This document shows positions 46,842-55,427 of a DNA stretch of 64,000 nt, piece after piece. The notes below the pieces were generated by a model, which was not told the origin of the DNA, did no database searches, and was given only the letters and a program-made list of their open reading frames with translations. Positions within the stretch are counted from its first letter, which is position 1. Each line of letters starts with the position of its first letter. The DNA is from Actinocorallia aurantiaca (GTDB lineage: Bacteria; Actinomycetota; Actinomycetes; Streptosporangiales; Streptosporangiaceae). Both the position numbers and the translations under genes were made by a program. The stretch is from positions 248,001 through 312,000 of the forward strand of contig NZ_BAAATZ010000034.1 of NCBI RefSeq assembly GCF_039533685.1, in the 5' to 3' direction.

Positions 46842-48401
46842 TCAGATGCGGAGCAGGGTGATGGTGCGGCCGGACGGGCTGGAGGTCTCGGTGAGGGACG
46901 GGGGCTCGCAGCGCTGGTCGAACACGACGAGGGTGCCTTGGCTCAGGCCTAGGCGGTCGAGATAGCCGTCGAGTTGGGCCAGGCCCTGGGGAAGCGGGTC
47001 GGGGCGGCCGGGGCGGTGGACTTTGAGTTCGATGGCTTCCCACTGCTCGGCGCGGTCCGGGAGGGGCCAGCGCACCAGGAGGTCGATGCGGCCCTGGCCG
47101 ACGGCGTACTCGCGGTCGATGAGACCGCCGCCGTTGACGACGCGGTGCAGCCAGCCCATGAACACCAGCTGGCAGGCCGCTTCCGAATACGTCTGCTGGC
47201 GGGCGAGGATCTCGCCGTTCAGCCGCCAGAAGCCGAGGAACTCCTCCAGGAGCTTGTGGAAGTTCAGGTGGCCTTGCGGGGTGATGAACGAGCGGGGGTC
47301 GACGTTGATGTTGCTTTCGACGTGTCCGGTGAGGACGCGGGCGATGACCTCCTGGTAGATCGGGTTGGCGATCTGGATGTAGCGGCCGGATCCGATCAGG
47401 CCGAGGTCCCGGACGTAGGACAGGTCCTCGTCGTAGGCGGGGTCGGCGGTGGTCTCGGTGCCGGCGAGCATCGGTTCGATGATGCGTTTGACCCGTGGTT
47501 CGTGTAGTCGGGTGACCAGGGAGTCCAGATGCGTCGCGCGGGCGACGATCAGGCGTTCCACGGCCTCGTCCATGTGCTCGTCGGTGACCGGCTCGGACAC
47601 CGGCACCCGCATCTCGTCGACGACCTCACAGGCCAACGCGTTGACCAGCCAGGGCTGGCCCTGGCTGGCCTCGAAGGCGCGCTGGACGGCCTCGGGTGAG
47701 AACTTCTGGCCCGTGGCCTCGGTGTGCTGCTCGTACAGCTCCGCAACTTGCGCGTGGGTGAAGTCGGCGAGACGAAGGGACGCGACTTTGATGTTGAACG
47801 GGCTGGATGTCCCCAGCCGGTTCGGGTCGCCGCCTGAGACCGCCTTGTAGTCGCGCACATCCCGCATTCCGCACAGGATGACCGAGTAGGGGAACTCCTC
47901 CCGCTCTTCGCTCTGGTAGCCGTTGCGCAGCTGGCTCAGCACGCTGATCAGGATGTCGCCCTGCAGCGAGTCGACCTCGTCGAAGAACAGCACCAGCGGG
48001 AGCGGGCAGCGGATCGCCCAGGCCCGCAGCCCCTCGTACAGCCGGTTACCGGGCCTCGCGTCCGGCCACGGGCAGGGCGGACGGCACTCCGGCGCGATCT
48101 GTCTCTCGGCTGCCTTCGCGAGGAGCTCCAAGAGCTGGCTTTCTGCGGCCTCGACGGTCTGTGCGATGCGCGCCTGTTCGCAGGAGAACCAGACAGCGGC
48201 GTACTTTCCCTCGGCGTTGAGGTTGCGGGCCAGCGTCTCCAGCACCGTGGTCTTCCCCGATTGGCGCGGTGCGTGGACGACGAAGTAGAAGCCCCGCTCG
48301 ATGTACTTCCGCGCCTCGGGCAGCCGGGGCTCCGGGGGGAGCATGTAGTGCAGCTCCTCCCGGCAGCGGCCGGTCGTGTTGAAGTACTTCACGCTCTGCA
48401 C
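46842..48401 (-). CDS. AAA-like ATPase with C-terminal PD-(D/E)XK nuclease-like domain
   Basis: 519 residues. Walker A is 'APRQSGKTTV' (residues 44-53) and Walker B is 'LPLVLFFDEVDSL' (Asp141, Glu142), followed by a sensor region and a winged-helix-like part ('YVRDLGLIGSGRYIQIANPI'). The C-terminal 90 residues contain 'GQGRIDLLVRW' (Asp440) and 'WEAIELKVHR' (Glu458, Lys460), matching the PD-(D/E)XK nuclease signature. Such fusions occur widely and patchily in bacteria, and a role in defence or mobile DNA has been suspected but not shown. It is a single gene with no partner visible. Confidence 0.82.
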   Translation of the reverse strand: MQSVKYFNTTGRCREELHYMLPPEPRLPEARKYIERGFYFVVHAPRQSGKTTVLETLARNLNAEGKYAAVWFSCEQARIAQTVEAAESQLLELLAKAAERQIAPECRPPCPWPDARPGNRLYEGLRAWAIRCPLPLVLFFDEVDSLQGDILISVLSQLRNGYQSEEREEFPYSVILCGMRDVRDYKAVSGGDPNRLGTSSPFNIKVASLRLADFTHAQVAELYEQHTEATGQKFSPEAVQRAFEASQGQPWLVNALACEVVDEMRVPVSEPVTDEHMDEAVERLIVARATHLDSLVTRLHEPRVKRIIEPMLAGTETTADPAYDEDLSYVRDLGLIGSGRYIQIANPIYQEVIARVLTGHVESNINVDPRSFITPQGHLNFHKLLEEFLGFWRLNGEILARQQTYSEAACQLVFMGWLHRVVNGGGLIDREYAVGQGRIDLLVRWPLPDRAEQWEAIELKVHRPGRPDPLPQGLAQLDGYLDRLGLSQGTLVVFDQRCEPPSLTETSSPSGRTITLLRI

Positions 48402-48708
48402 ACTACAAGGCGACAGAACGTAGCGTATTGCGTCTGTGGAAGAGGCTAGAGCTGGGGATCCCTGGCGTTCGGCTCCACGCTGCCGGGTCTGCTGCTGAAC
48501 GCCGGGCTCTCCAAAGGGGCACTGTTCCGGCCGGGCGCCCGGTCCCGACCCTGCCGCCGGTGCATCCGAGCACCTGCGGGATCTGTGTGATCGTTGCGTG
48601 AGCCCGTCCGCGCTCGGCTACCGGTATCAGGCGAGGTCGAAAAGGAGGAGTTCGAGGGCGGACTCTTCTTCGACGGCGACCCGAGTGCCCGCATGGAAAG
48701 ATCATGAC
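48402..48708. other. Intergenic region without a supported gene
   Basis: 307 bases upstream of the AAA-nuclease gene. A plus-strand fragment 'AFGSTLPGLLLNAGLSKGAL' around 48465-48525 reads like protein but has no start and soon stops. It may be a remnant. The promoter of the AAA gene should lie at its left end, around 48410-48450. Confidence 0.3.
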
Positions 48709-49641
48709 CTACGGGCGTTCGGTGAGCGACTCCGCCAGACGGTCGGCGAATTCGGTGAACCGGTCCAGCAGCGGTCCGCTGCGGGCGATGCGGAATCCGT
48801 GGCGGCGGCCCCAGAACGCGGCCTGGACGGCGTGGAACTGGGCCCAGCGCCGGACGCGTTCGCGATCGACTTCAGCGGCCTCGGCGAAGACGTCCAGAGC
48901 GCGGTGGGCGGCCCTGCGCAGGTCATCCGCCTCGAGGAGTGTCCGCGCGCGTGACTTGAGCAGCGTGCCGCCGTCGCAAGCGGGATCTCCCGCATATCCC
49001 TTGGGGTCGACGGCCAGCCATGGCTCACGGTCGGCGCGCAGAATGTTCCCGGCGTGCAGGTCACCATGGACGAGGGTGTCCGGCTGGACGCGGCCCAGTT
49101 CGTGGACGGTTGCCACGGCGGCGTCCACCACGCGGCGCGGCAATGCGTGTGTCAGCTCCTCGGCGTCCTCACGCAGCCGCTCCTCCCAGACGTCGGCCTG
49201 CTCCCTCAGCCGGGGCAGGCCCGGCGGCGCGGGGACGGCCAGTCGGCGACTGATCCGCCCCGCGACCGCCACGACCTCGTCGCCGTCTTCGACCTCGGCC
49301 AGGGTCGACGTCCGAACCCGCTCGAGCAGCATCGCGAATCGGTCATCGTCACGCTCGTACAGCAGGACCGCGCCCCGCCCGCCCCACGCCGCGAAAGCGT
49401 CCGGCTCGTGGACGTTGCCGGGGTGCGGAAACGACACCTTCAGCACAGCGGCACCCCCGTCCCGCCGCCGCACCGGAACGACGATCCCGACGCCCCCGTG
49501 CATGACCTTCCCGTCCGGCACGCACTCCCAGCGCCCGAGCAGTTCCTCCACGATCCCGGCCAGCCCGCCGAGCCAAGCCGCTCCGGACTCTCCTTCGCGC
49601 TCGACGGTGCTCCGCGAGAACGCCTCCGGTATCTCGATCAC
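48709..49641 (-). CDS. Aminoglycoside/hydroxyurea phosphotransferase-like kinase (APH(6) type)
   Basis: 310 residues. It has a kinase-fold N-lobe ('GAAVLKVSFPHPGNVHEPDA', with the ATP-binding Lys in VLKV) and the catalytic loop 'DTLVHGDLHAGNILRADREP' (Asp), followed by 'WLAVDPKGYAGDPACDGGTL' (metal-binding Asp). This is the pattern of the APH(6)/hydroxyurea kinase family (streptomycin 6-phosphotransferase relatives). It might phosphorylate an aminoglycoside or a related cell metabolite; resistance cannot be inferred from sequence alone. Confidence 0.87.
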   Translation of the reverse strand: MIEIPEAFSRSTVEREGESGAAWLGGLAGIVEELLGRWECVPDGKVMHGGVGIVVPVRRRDGGAAVLKVSFPHPGNVHEPDAFAAWGGRGAVLLYERDDDRFAMLLERVRTSTLAEVEDGDEVVAVAGRISRRLAVPAPPGLPRLREQADVWEERLREDAEELTHALPRRVVDAAVATVHELGRVQPDTLVHGDLHAGNILRADREPWLAVDPKGYAGDPACDGGTLLKSRARTLLEADDLRRAAHRALDVFAEAAEVDRERVRRWAQFHAVQAAFWGRRHGFRIARSGPLLDRFTEFADRLAESLTERP

Positions 49642-49745
49642 CCGGGCACCTTACGCACCGGGTGAACCGTTGCCGTCGGCCTGGAGGCGTTCCACCGAGG
49701 CCGTCTGGAAATGGTGGGCGAAAGCGAGTCCTTGCTGGAGAAAGA

Positions 49746-50615
49746 TCACGCGGTGGTCGGGCTCATGAGTGCCGCGAGACGTTCCAGGAGGAGTTCGGTG
49801 GCGGAGGTGCGTACGTCGGGGTGGCTGATCAGGCCGACCCGCACGGCCGTCTCGGCTCCTTCGGCGTCGACGACCACGGTCCCGCCGTTCGGGGCGAGGC
49901 TGCGCGGGACGACCAGCAGGCCCATGCCGCGGGAATGCAGGTCCCATGCCATGCCGGGCGTCGAGACTTGGACGGCGATCTCGAGGCGGACGCCGGCCCG
50001 CCGCGCGGCGGATTCCAGGGCGGTGCGCGAGCCCGCACCGGCGTCGAGGACCACCAGTGGCCGGGCACGCAGGTCCGTGACCGGGACGGTGGCCGTCGCG
50101 GCCGTCAGGCCGACCACCGTGAGCGGGTCGCGCAGCAGTTCTTTCCAGCGCAGCGGCGTTCGGCCGGTGCGCACCACGACGGCGATGTCCAGGGTCCCGT
50201 CGGACACCGCCTGCTCCAGGTCGAAGGACGAGGCGGAGGTGATGACGAGTTCGATGCCGGGGAACTCGGTCGCGAACGCGGCGAGGATCTCGCCCAGCTC
50301 GGGGATGTCGGCACCGGACACCAGGCCAAGCCGCACCCTTCCGCGGCGGATTCCCGCGACGTCGTCCACGGCCTGACGCACGCCGTCCAGCGCGGCCAGC
50401 GCCGCACGGGCCCTCGGCAGCGCCGCCTCGCCGGCGGGCGAGAGCCGGACCTGACGGCTCGTCCGGGTGAACAGCCGCTGCCCCAGGTGGGACTCGAGCT
50501 CCTTGATCCGGGAGCTGACGGTCGATTGCGCCACGCCGATTCGGGCGGCGGCACCGCCGAAGGACTCCTCCTCGGCCACCGCGACGAACGCCTCGAGCTT
50601 GAGGATATCCATCAT
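49746..50615 (-). CDS. LysR family transcriptional regulator
   Basis: 289 residues from ATG 50615 (ATG 50612 equally possible). The HTH is 'LKLEAFVAVAEEESFGGAAA' then 'RIGVAQSTVSSRIKELESHL'. The effector domain has 'VRLGLVSGADIPELGEILAA' and 'LDIAVVVRTGRTPLRWKELL'. It is divergent from a small membrane protein/hemerythrin operon, with a LysR-like box between, so these are probable targets. Confidence 0.88.
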   Translation of the reverse strand: MMDILKLEAFVAVAEEESFGGAAARIGVAQSTVSSRIKELESHLGQRLFTRTSRQVRLSPAGEAALPRARAALAALDGVRQAVDDVAGIRRGRVRLGLVSGADIPELGEILAAFATEFPGIELVITSASSFDLEQAVSDGTLDIAVVVRTGRTPLRWKELLRDPLTVVGLTAATATVPVTDLRARPLVVLDAGAGSRTALESAARRAGVRLEIAVQVSTPGMAWDLHSRGMGLLVVPRSLAPNGGTVVVDAEGAETAVRVGLISHPDVRTSATELLLERLAALMSPTTA

Positions 50616-50631
50616 GTTTTTCGATCCTAGC

Positions 50632-50653
50632 AATCAATTTGATCGGTTGGATT
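50632..50653. promoter_or_regulatory. LysR-type box between lysR and the hemerythrin operon
   Basis: AATCAA (50632-50637) and TTGGATT (50647-50653) form an interrupted inverted repeat with one mismatch. Within it, ATCAATTTGAT (50633-50643) is a perfect 11-bp palindrome. The site is AT-rich compared with its surroundings and lies 17 bases from the lysR start. Confidence 0.45.
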
Positions 50654-50699
50654 AATCGATCCCGGCCGTCCAGACTTGGCCCACGCGAGGGAGAGTGAA

Positions 50700-51044
50700 A
50701 TGTCAGAACTTGAGAACAGGGTGACGGCCGGGCTGCCGTGGCTTTCGGCTGCCGGGGCCGTCGCCATGAGCGGGGTGGTCGTGGCGAAGTGGCCGAAGCT
50801 CGACGCAGTGAACCGGGTGGCGTTCGGTTTGGACGCGGTCGTGTATGCGGCCGCCGCCCTGCCGCTGGCCCGCCGGCGGCCGACCGGCTGGTGGGCGCTG
50901 TACCTGGCCACCCTGCTGCAACCGGTTTTCGGCGGCATCGAAGCCGCCCGGGACCGTACCCGGTGGCCCTCGGCCGTCGGACGGACGGCGGGCGCCATGG
51001 TCGTGGCGGCCGGCCTGCTAAGGCTGCGGAGGAACTATGGCTGA
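50700..51044 (+). CDS. Small membrane protein upstream of hemerythrin
   Basis: 114 residues from ATG 50700 (GAGGGAGA upstream). About three hydrophobic segments: 'GLPWLSAAGAVAMSGVVVA', 'VAFGLDAVVYAAAALPLARR' and 'WWALYLATLLQPVFGGIEAA', ending in a basic 'LLRLRRNYG'. The family is not recognised. It overlaps the hemerythrin-like gene by eight bases, so the two are coupled. Confidence 0.72.
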   Translation: MSELENRVTAGLPWLSAAGAVAMSGVVVAKWPKLDAVNRVAFGLDAVVYAAAALPLARRRPTGWWALYLATLLQPVFGGIEAARDRTRWPSAVGRTAGAMVVAAGLLRLRRNYG

Positions 51045-51732
51045 CGACCTGACGAGACCTGCGGACACCCTGACGATGTCGCTGTTCCATTCGGCGCTGC
51101 GCCGCGACCTCGAGCGTGCCCGGATTCTGCTGGAGAGTCCTGGCACGCTCTCACCGCGCCGGATCCGCCGCCTCGGACGCCACCTTCTCTGGCTGATGGG
51201 CAACCTCCGTTGGCACCACGAAGGAGAGGACCACTATCTGTGGCCGCTGCTCCTCGAACGCGACCCGGGCAGTTCGGCTGTGCTCGACGCAATGAAATCC
51301 GAGCACGACACGCTCGACGAGCCGTTGCTGCGGCTCGAATCCCGGGCCCGCGGACTCATCGCCGGTCGCATCGGACCGAGTGAGGTGCTCACCGCACTGG
51401 ACGCCCTCGACAAGCCGCTCATGAAGCACCTGGCGCATGAGGAAGGCGAGGGCATGGCAATCGTGTCCCGTGTACTCAGCCACCAGGAGTGGAACGAGTT
51501 CGAGCAGCGCGCGTGGATCGACGGGTTCACCGCGGCGCAATCCGTCCGTTTCCTCGCATGGATGGCCGACGGCGTCGAGTGGCGGGAGCCGATCCGCCGG
51601 CGGACCGGTCTGTCGGCCCCGCTCTACTGGTCGGTGGTGAGACCGCTGTCGTTCATCGCCCGTGTTCCCGGACCGAGCGTCTGGGCCGGCACGCCCGCCG
51701 CCCGGGTCAAGAGCCAGGTGGCGTCCGCGTGA
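51037..51732 (+). CDS. Hemerythrin HHE-domain protein
   Basis: 231 residues. Metal-ligand candidates follow the hemerythrin pattern: 'TMSLFHSALRRDLERARIL', 'NLRWHHEGEDHYLWPLLLER', 'KSEHDTLDEPLLRLESR' and 'LMKHLAHEEGEGMAIVSRVL'. The helical bundle should bind a diiron centre and sense or store O2, NO or peroxide. About 70 extra C-terminal residues follow. GCGGAGG precedes the ATG, which lies inside the end of the previous gene. Confidence 0.88.
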   Translation: MADDLTRPADTLTMSLFHSALRRDLERARILLESPGTLSPRRIRRLGRHLLWLMGNLRWHHEGEDHYLWPLLLERDPGSSAVLDAMKSEHDTLDEPLLRLESRARGLIAGRIGPSEVLTALDALDKPLMKHLAHEEGEGMAIVSRVLSHQEWNEFEQRAWIDGFTAAQSVRFLAWMADGVEWREPIRRRTGLSAPLYWSVVRPLSFIARVPGPSVWAGTPAARVKSQVASA

Positions 51733-51744
51733 CCCTCCCGGAAC

Positions 51745-52683
51745 TCAGCGGCTCACGACGGTCTCCCGCTCGATACGCGACAGTTTCTCGGGATTGCGCA
51801 CGATGTAGAGCCCGGTGATCATGCCGTCGTCGATCCGCACCGCCACGACGTCGTCGATCTGCCCGTCGAGGCGGACGATCAGGGCGGGGTGGCCGTTGAT
51901 CTGCACCGGTTCGACCGAGGCCTTGCCGTCGACCTTGGGCAGGCCGGCCGCCAGCAGGCGGGCCACCCGGTCGGCGCCCACGATGGGCCGCAGCACGGCC
52001 TGCTTGACTCCGCCGCCGTCACCCAGGAGGACGACGTCCGGAGAGAGCAGGTCGAGCAGGTTCTGCAGGTCGCCCGTTTCGACGGCGCGCTGGAACGCCG
52101 CGAGCGCGTCTCGGATCTCGGACGGGGAAACGGTTCCGCGCGGTCTGCGCGCCGCGACGTGGGCGCGTGCCCGGTGAGCGATCTGGCGGACCGCGGCCGG
52201 GCTCTTGTCGACGGCTTCCGCGATCTCGTCGTACGCCAGGTCGAACACTTCGCGCAGCACGAACACCGCCCGTTCGGTCGGTGCGAGAGTTTCCAGCACC
52301 AGCAGCATCGCCATCGAGACGTTGTCGGCCAGCTCCACGTCATCGGCCACGTCGGGCGCGGTCAGCAGGGGCTCGGGCAGCCAGGGGCCGACATAGGACT
52401 CCTTGCGCCGGCCGAGTGTGCGCAGCCGTCCCAGTGCCTGACGGGTGGCGATCCGGACCAGGTAGGCGCGGGGCTCCCGCACCGCGTCGAGATCGACGCC
52501 CACCCACCGCAGCCAGGTCTCCTGCAGGACGTCCTCCGCGTCGGCGGCCGATCCGAGCATCTCGTAGGCGACGGTGAACAGCAGGTTGCGGTGGGCGACG
52601 AACACCTCGGTGGCCGGGTCCATGCGGCCGTCGTGAGCGGGCGGCCCGGCAGTGTCCCTCGTCCGCTCGCTGCGCTCACCCAT
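51745..52683 (-). CDS. ECF sigma factor, ECF41/SigJ type with SnoaL-like extension
   Basis: 312 residues from ATG 52683 (AGGAG upstream); ATG 52623 matches the usual family start but has no ribosome site. Sigma region 2 is 'FTVAYEMLGSAADAEDVLQE', region 4 is 'LREVFDLAYDEIAEAVDKSP' followed by 'AAVRQIAHRARAHV'. The C-terminal 110 residues ('LAAFQRAVETGDLQNLLDLL', 'LYIVRNPEKLSRI') form the SnoaL-like domain that replaces an anti-sigma factor in ECF41. The divergent CMD gene is the classic ECF41 partner. Confidence 0.92.
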   Translation of the reverse strand: MGERSERTRDTAGPPAHDGRMDPATEVFVAHRNLLFTVAYEMLGSAADAEDVLQETWLRWVGVDLDAVREPRAYLVRIATRQALGRLRTLGRRKESYVGPWLPEPLLTAPDVADDVELADNVSMAMLLVLETLAPTERAVFVLREVFDLAYDEIAEAVDKSPAAVRQIAHRARAHVAARRPRGTVSPSEIRDALAAFQRAVETGDLQNLLDLLSPDVVLLGDGGGVKQAVLRPIVGADRVARLLAAGLPKVDGKASVEPVQINGHPALIVRLDGQIDDVVAVRIDDGMITGLYIVRNPEKLSRIERETVVSR

Positions 52684-52725
52684 GGCCGGCTCCTACCTGT
52701 GCGCTCTTGACTGTGTCACGCACAA

Positions 52726-52752
52726 GACGCCGCTCCCAGCCGCTTTGTGACA
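52726..52752 (-). promoter_or_regulatory. ECF41-type promoter upstream of its own sigma gene
   Basis: On the minus strand TGTCACA (52752-52746) is followed after 16 bases by CGTC (52729-52726). This is the motif described for ECF41 sigma factors. It points toward the sigma gene, whose start is 43 bases downstream. A weaker CGTCACA (52787-52793, plus strand) faces the CMD gene but lacks CGTC at the right distance. Confidence 0.7.
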
Positions 52753-52854
52753 CCCGCGCCCGGTGGCGTACGTCACATGGCTGCGCCGTCACAAGGATCG
52801 GGCCGCCGGCATCTCGTGTTCGTCCGGTACGCAACCGTGAGTGAGGACGAGACC

Positions 52855-53340
52855 ATGGACGCCCGATTCAACCTGTTCGACAGCCAGACCGTCATGAAGT
52901 TCGCCAAGCGGCTCCACAGTGCCGGGTCGGTCCTCGAGCAGTCGACGCTGCCGAAGACCACGCGGGAACTGGTGCAGCTGCGCGTCAGCCAGATCAACGG
53001 CTGCGGTTTCTGCGTCGACGTCCACGTCAAGGAGGCCGCGGCCGCCGGTGAGACCGCGCTCCGGCTCGGCCTGGTCGCCGTCTGGCGCGAGGCCACCGTG
53101 TTCACCGAGGCCGAGCGGGCCGCGCTGGCGCTCGCCGAGGAGGGCACCCGGCTCGCCGACGCCCACCACGGCGTGTCCGACGAGACCTGGGCCCGTGCGC
53201 GCGAGCACTACGACGACGACCAGCTCGGCACGCTGGTCGGCCTGGTCGCCATGATCAACGCGGCCAACCGGATGAACGTGATCGTGCGCAACCCGGGCGG
53301 CTCCTACGAGCCCGGCATGTTCGCCGCCGCGCTCGGCTGA
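52855..53340 (+). CDS. Carboxymuconolactone decarboxylase/AhpD-like protein
   Basis: 161 residues from ATG 52855. The AhpD-type active site is 'QINGCGFCVDVHVKEAAAAG', a CxxC with downstream His, so peroxidase-linked thiol chemistry is plausible. It further contains 'EAERAALALAEEGTRLADAH' and 'TLVGLVAMINAANRMNVIVR'. It is the partner gene of the divergent ECF41 sigma factor; a role in oxidative or electrophile stress is inferred from that pairing. It differs from the edge gene at 1-426, which lacks the CxxC. Confidence 0.92.
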   Translation: MDARFNLFDSQTVMKFAKRLHSAGSVLEQSTLPKTTRELVQLRVSQINGCGFCVDVHVKEAAAAGETALRLGLVAVWREATVFTEAERAALALAEEGTRLADAHHGVSDETWARAREHYDDDQLGTLVGLVAMINAANRMNVIVRNPGGSYEPGMFAAALG

Positions 53341-53356
53341 CCGTCGGACGGACCAC

Positions 53357-53386
53357 GGCCCGGCCCGGGGCCACCCGGGCCGGGCC
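53357..53386 (+). terminator. Terminator after the CMD gene
   Basis: GGCCCGGCCCGG (53357-53368) pairs perfectly with CCGGGCCGGGCC (53375-53386) around a six-base loop, 17 bases after the stop codon. Confidence 0.65.
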
Positions 53387-53518
53387 CGCGCGTGCTCCAT
53401 GTCCGCGCACGGTGATCAGCGTGAGGTCGCCCGGCCGGGCCCGGGCCGTTGGAAGAGGTCCCAGAAGTCGGGGCGGAGACGCGGCCGCAGCCGGAACGAG
53501 CCGCCTCGGAGTCCTGTC

Positions 53519-54610
53519 TCAGGGGCTGACCCGCCAGAGGTGGAAGCGCCGACCCGTCGAAGACTTGGCGCTGCCGTAGACGAAGACCGGGCCCTTGGGC
53601 GCGACGGCCAGGCCGTGCAGGGAGATCCCCTTGGCCGGGCCCCTGTAAGGGTGCGTGGTGAGCCGGCCGGTCGGTGCGACGCGCACGAGTCCGTCCCAGG
53701 TCAGATCGATGCCGTCGGTCTCGACCGACCAGAACCCGCCGGCGCCGTCGGATACCGGGCCTCCGAGCGGGCCTCGGGCGAAAAGCGACCGTGCGGCGCC
53801 GTTCCACTTGAGGAGCCGGTCGCCATAGCCGACGACGAGATCCTTCTCCGACGTCGCTTCGATGAACCAGATGAGTCGTGAGCAGTGGTCCTTCGGGCAG
53901 CCGAGCGACGAGGGCACCGCCTGCCTCTTCCAGCGCTTGCCGTCGTACCGGTACAGGAAGGACTCGTCCTCGCCCCCGGTGGTGTCGGCGGCCCACATCC
54001 TGCCGCCGGGCAGGACCTCGAACGCGGTCAGGAACCTGCCGAACCCCTTGCTCTTCCAGGTGCGTCCGTCGTAGCGCCAGGCGCGGGTCGGTTTCTGCCG
54101 CTCCTGCCGGGTGAAGACGCGGACGTCGTCGCGGGCGAGGACCGTCAGACCCGTGTGGGGGTAGCTGCCGTCCATCGGCCGGGGCAGGCTCTTGGCGACG
54201 GTCCACCGCCCGTTCTTCCAGCGCAGGAGCCCGTTCCACCCGGAGGCTGACATGCCGCCGCTGTCCACCGTCGTCCAGAAGTCCCGGGACCGCCCCGCGA
54301 CCTCGAGGACCTGACCCCGGCGCGGCAGAGTGAACCGCCGCCATTTCACGCCGTTCCAGTGGAAGGCCTTCGGCTTGGCGGCCGTGATCATGCCCGATCG
54401 GGTGTCGGCGGTGAACACCCACACGTCCTTCGGCCGGAAGGCATTGACGGCCGTCACCCGCATACTCTTCGCCAGCGCAGGCAGCCGCATGTCCGTCCAG
54501 CGATGGGGCGCGGCGACCGCCGGCGCACCGCCGCCCGCGACGCACAACATCACGGTCCCCGCGCAGAGCGCCACCCGCCGACGTCCGCGGGACACCAGAT
54601 CAATGATCAT
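53519..54610 (-). CDS. Secreted beta-propeller-like repeat protein
   Basis: 363 residues. A signal peptide ends near residue 34 ('CVAGGGAPAVAA'). The mature part repeats short units with 'W(N/D)G..W': 'FHWNGVKWRRFTLPRRGQVL', 'LLRWKNGRWTVAKSLPRPMD', 'AWRYDGRTWKSKGFGRFLTA', 'LYRYDGKRWKRQAVPSSLGC' and 'LLKWNGAARSLFARGPLGGP'. Five to six such blades suggest a beta-propeller on the outside of the cell. I cannot name a ligand or enzyme activity. Similar proteins are common and uncharacterised in Actinomadura-like genomes. Confidence 0.78.
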   Translation of the reverse strand: MIIDLVSRGRRRVALCAGTVMLCVAGGGAPAVAAPHRWTDMRLPALAKSMRVTAVNAFRPKDVWVFTADTRSGMITAAKPKAFHWNGVKWRRFTLPRRGQVLEVAGRSRDFWTTVDSGGMSASGWNGLLRWKNGRWTVAKSLPRPMDGSYPHTGLTVLARDDVRVFTRQERQKPTRAWRYDGRTWKSKGFGRFLTAFEVLPGGRMWAADTTGGEDESFLYRYDGKRWKRQAVPSSLGCPKDHCSRLIWFIEATSEKDLVVGYGDRLLKWNGAARSLFARGPLGGPVSDGAGGFWSVETDGIDLTWDGLVRVAPTGRLTTHPYRGPAKGISLHGLAVAPKGPVFVYGSAKSSTGRRFHLWRVSP

Positions 54611-54693
54611 CAGGGGATCGTAGTGGTCTCGGACCGGCCATGGCGTTCAGGACATTCCAGAAGGAATCGGAGTCGGTCGGGGCCACCGTCCGA

Positions 54694-55281
54694 TCAGGCC
54701 GGGGCGGCCCGGGAGAGAACGCGGATCGGGTGGCGCGGGGCGGGTACGGAGAGAGCGGGAACGGTCTCTCCCGAGGGGGCGCCCTGCCAGGAGATGAGGT
54801 GCTGGAGCAGGCTCGCCGTCGCGAGGGTGTCCGCCAGCGCGGCGTGCGCGCCGGACAGCGGGATGCCCAGCTCGTCGCAGCAGTGCTCCAGTTTGAAAGA
54901 AGGACCGCGCAGCTGCCGACGGGCCAGCTTGAGCGTGCAGACGCCTGAGGAGACCTGCGGGGCGGGCAGTTCGACCCGGTCCAGCTGCGCCGTGAGGAAA
55001 CGCGCGTCGAAGGGCAGGTTGTGCGCCACGGCCACGCGACCGGTGAGACGGGTCCGCACCTCGTGCGCTATCTCGTCGAACGACGGTGCCGAACGGACCA
55101 TGGACGCGGTGATCCTGTGCACGTTCGTCCCCGCCATCCGGCCCCGAGGCCGGACCAGGGTGTCCCAGGTCTCGGTGACGTTCCCTTTCAGATCGGTGTG
55201 CACGATGGCGATCTCCGCGATCTCACCATGATTGGGATGGAAACCCGTCGTCTCGACATCGACCACGGCGTAACCACGCAT
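54694..55281 (-). CDS. DEDDh-type 3'-5' exonuclease (DnaQ-like)
   Basis: 195 residues. ExoI is 'AVVDVETTGFHPNHGEIAEI' (Asp, Glu), ExoII is 'VAVAHNLPFDARFLTAQLDR' (Asp) and ExoIII is 'SGAHAALADTLATASLLQHL' (His, Asp), giving a complete DEDDh active site. It resembles stand-alone epsilon-like exonucleases, acting in DNA repair or RNA trimming rather than as part of the replicase. It is followed by no partner gene. Its upstream region was invaded by the IS element at 55428. Confidence 0.9.
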   Translation of the reverse strand: MRGYAVVDVETTGFHPNHGEIAEIAIVHTDLKGNVTETWDTLVRPRGRMAGTNVHRITASMVRSAPSFDEIAHEVRTRLTGRVAVAHNLPFDARFLTAQLDRVELPAPQVSSGVCTLKLARRQLRGPSFKLEHCCDELGIPLSGAHAALADTLATASLLQHLISWQGAPSGETVPALSVPAPRHPIRVLSRAAPA

Positions 55282-55427
55282 GGATTTCTCTCTTTCGACA
55301 GGGACGGGACGTCAGCGGGGCGGCGGTACGAGAGGGCGCCCTGTCGATGATGAGGCCCGTGAGGGCGGGCGGTGCTTTCGTGAGACTGCTCTGGGATTCG
55401 GCGACCGTTCCCGATCGCCGTCGTACC

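Noticed and set aside
48709..49641. Calling the APH-like kinase a proven antibiotic resistance gene
   Set aside because: Family membership alone does not show resistance; environmental actinomycetes carry many such kinases with unknown substrates.
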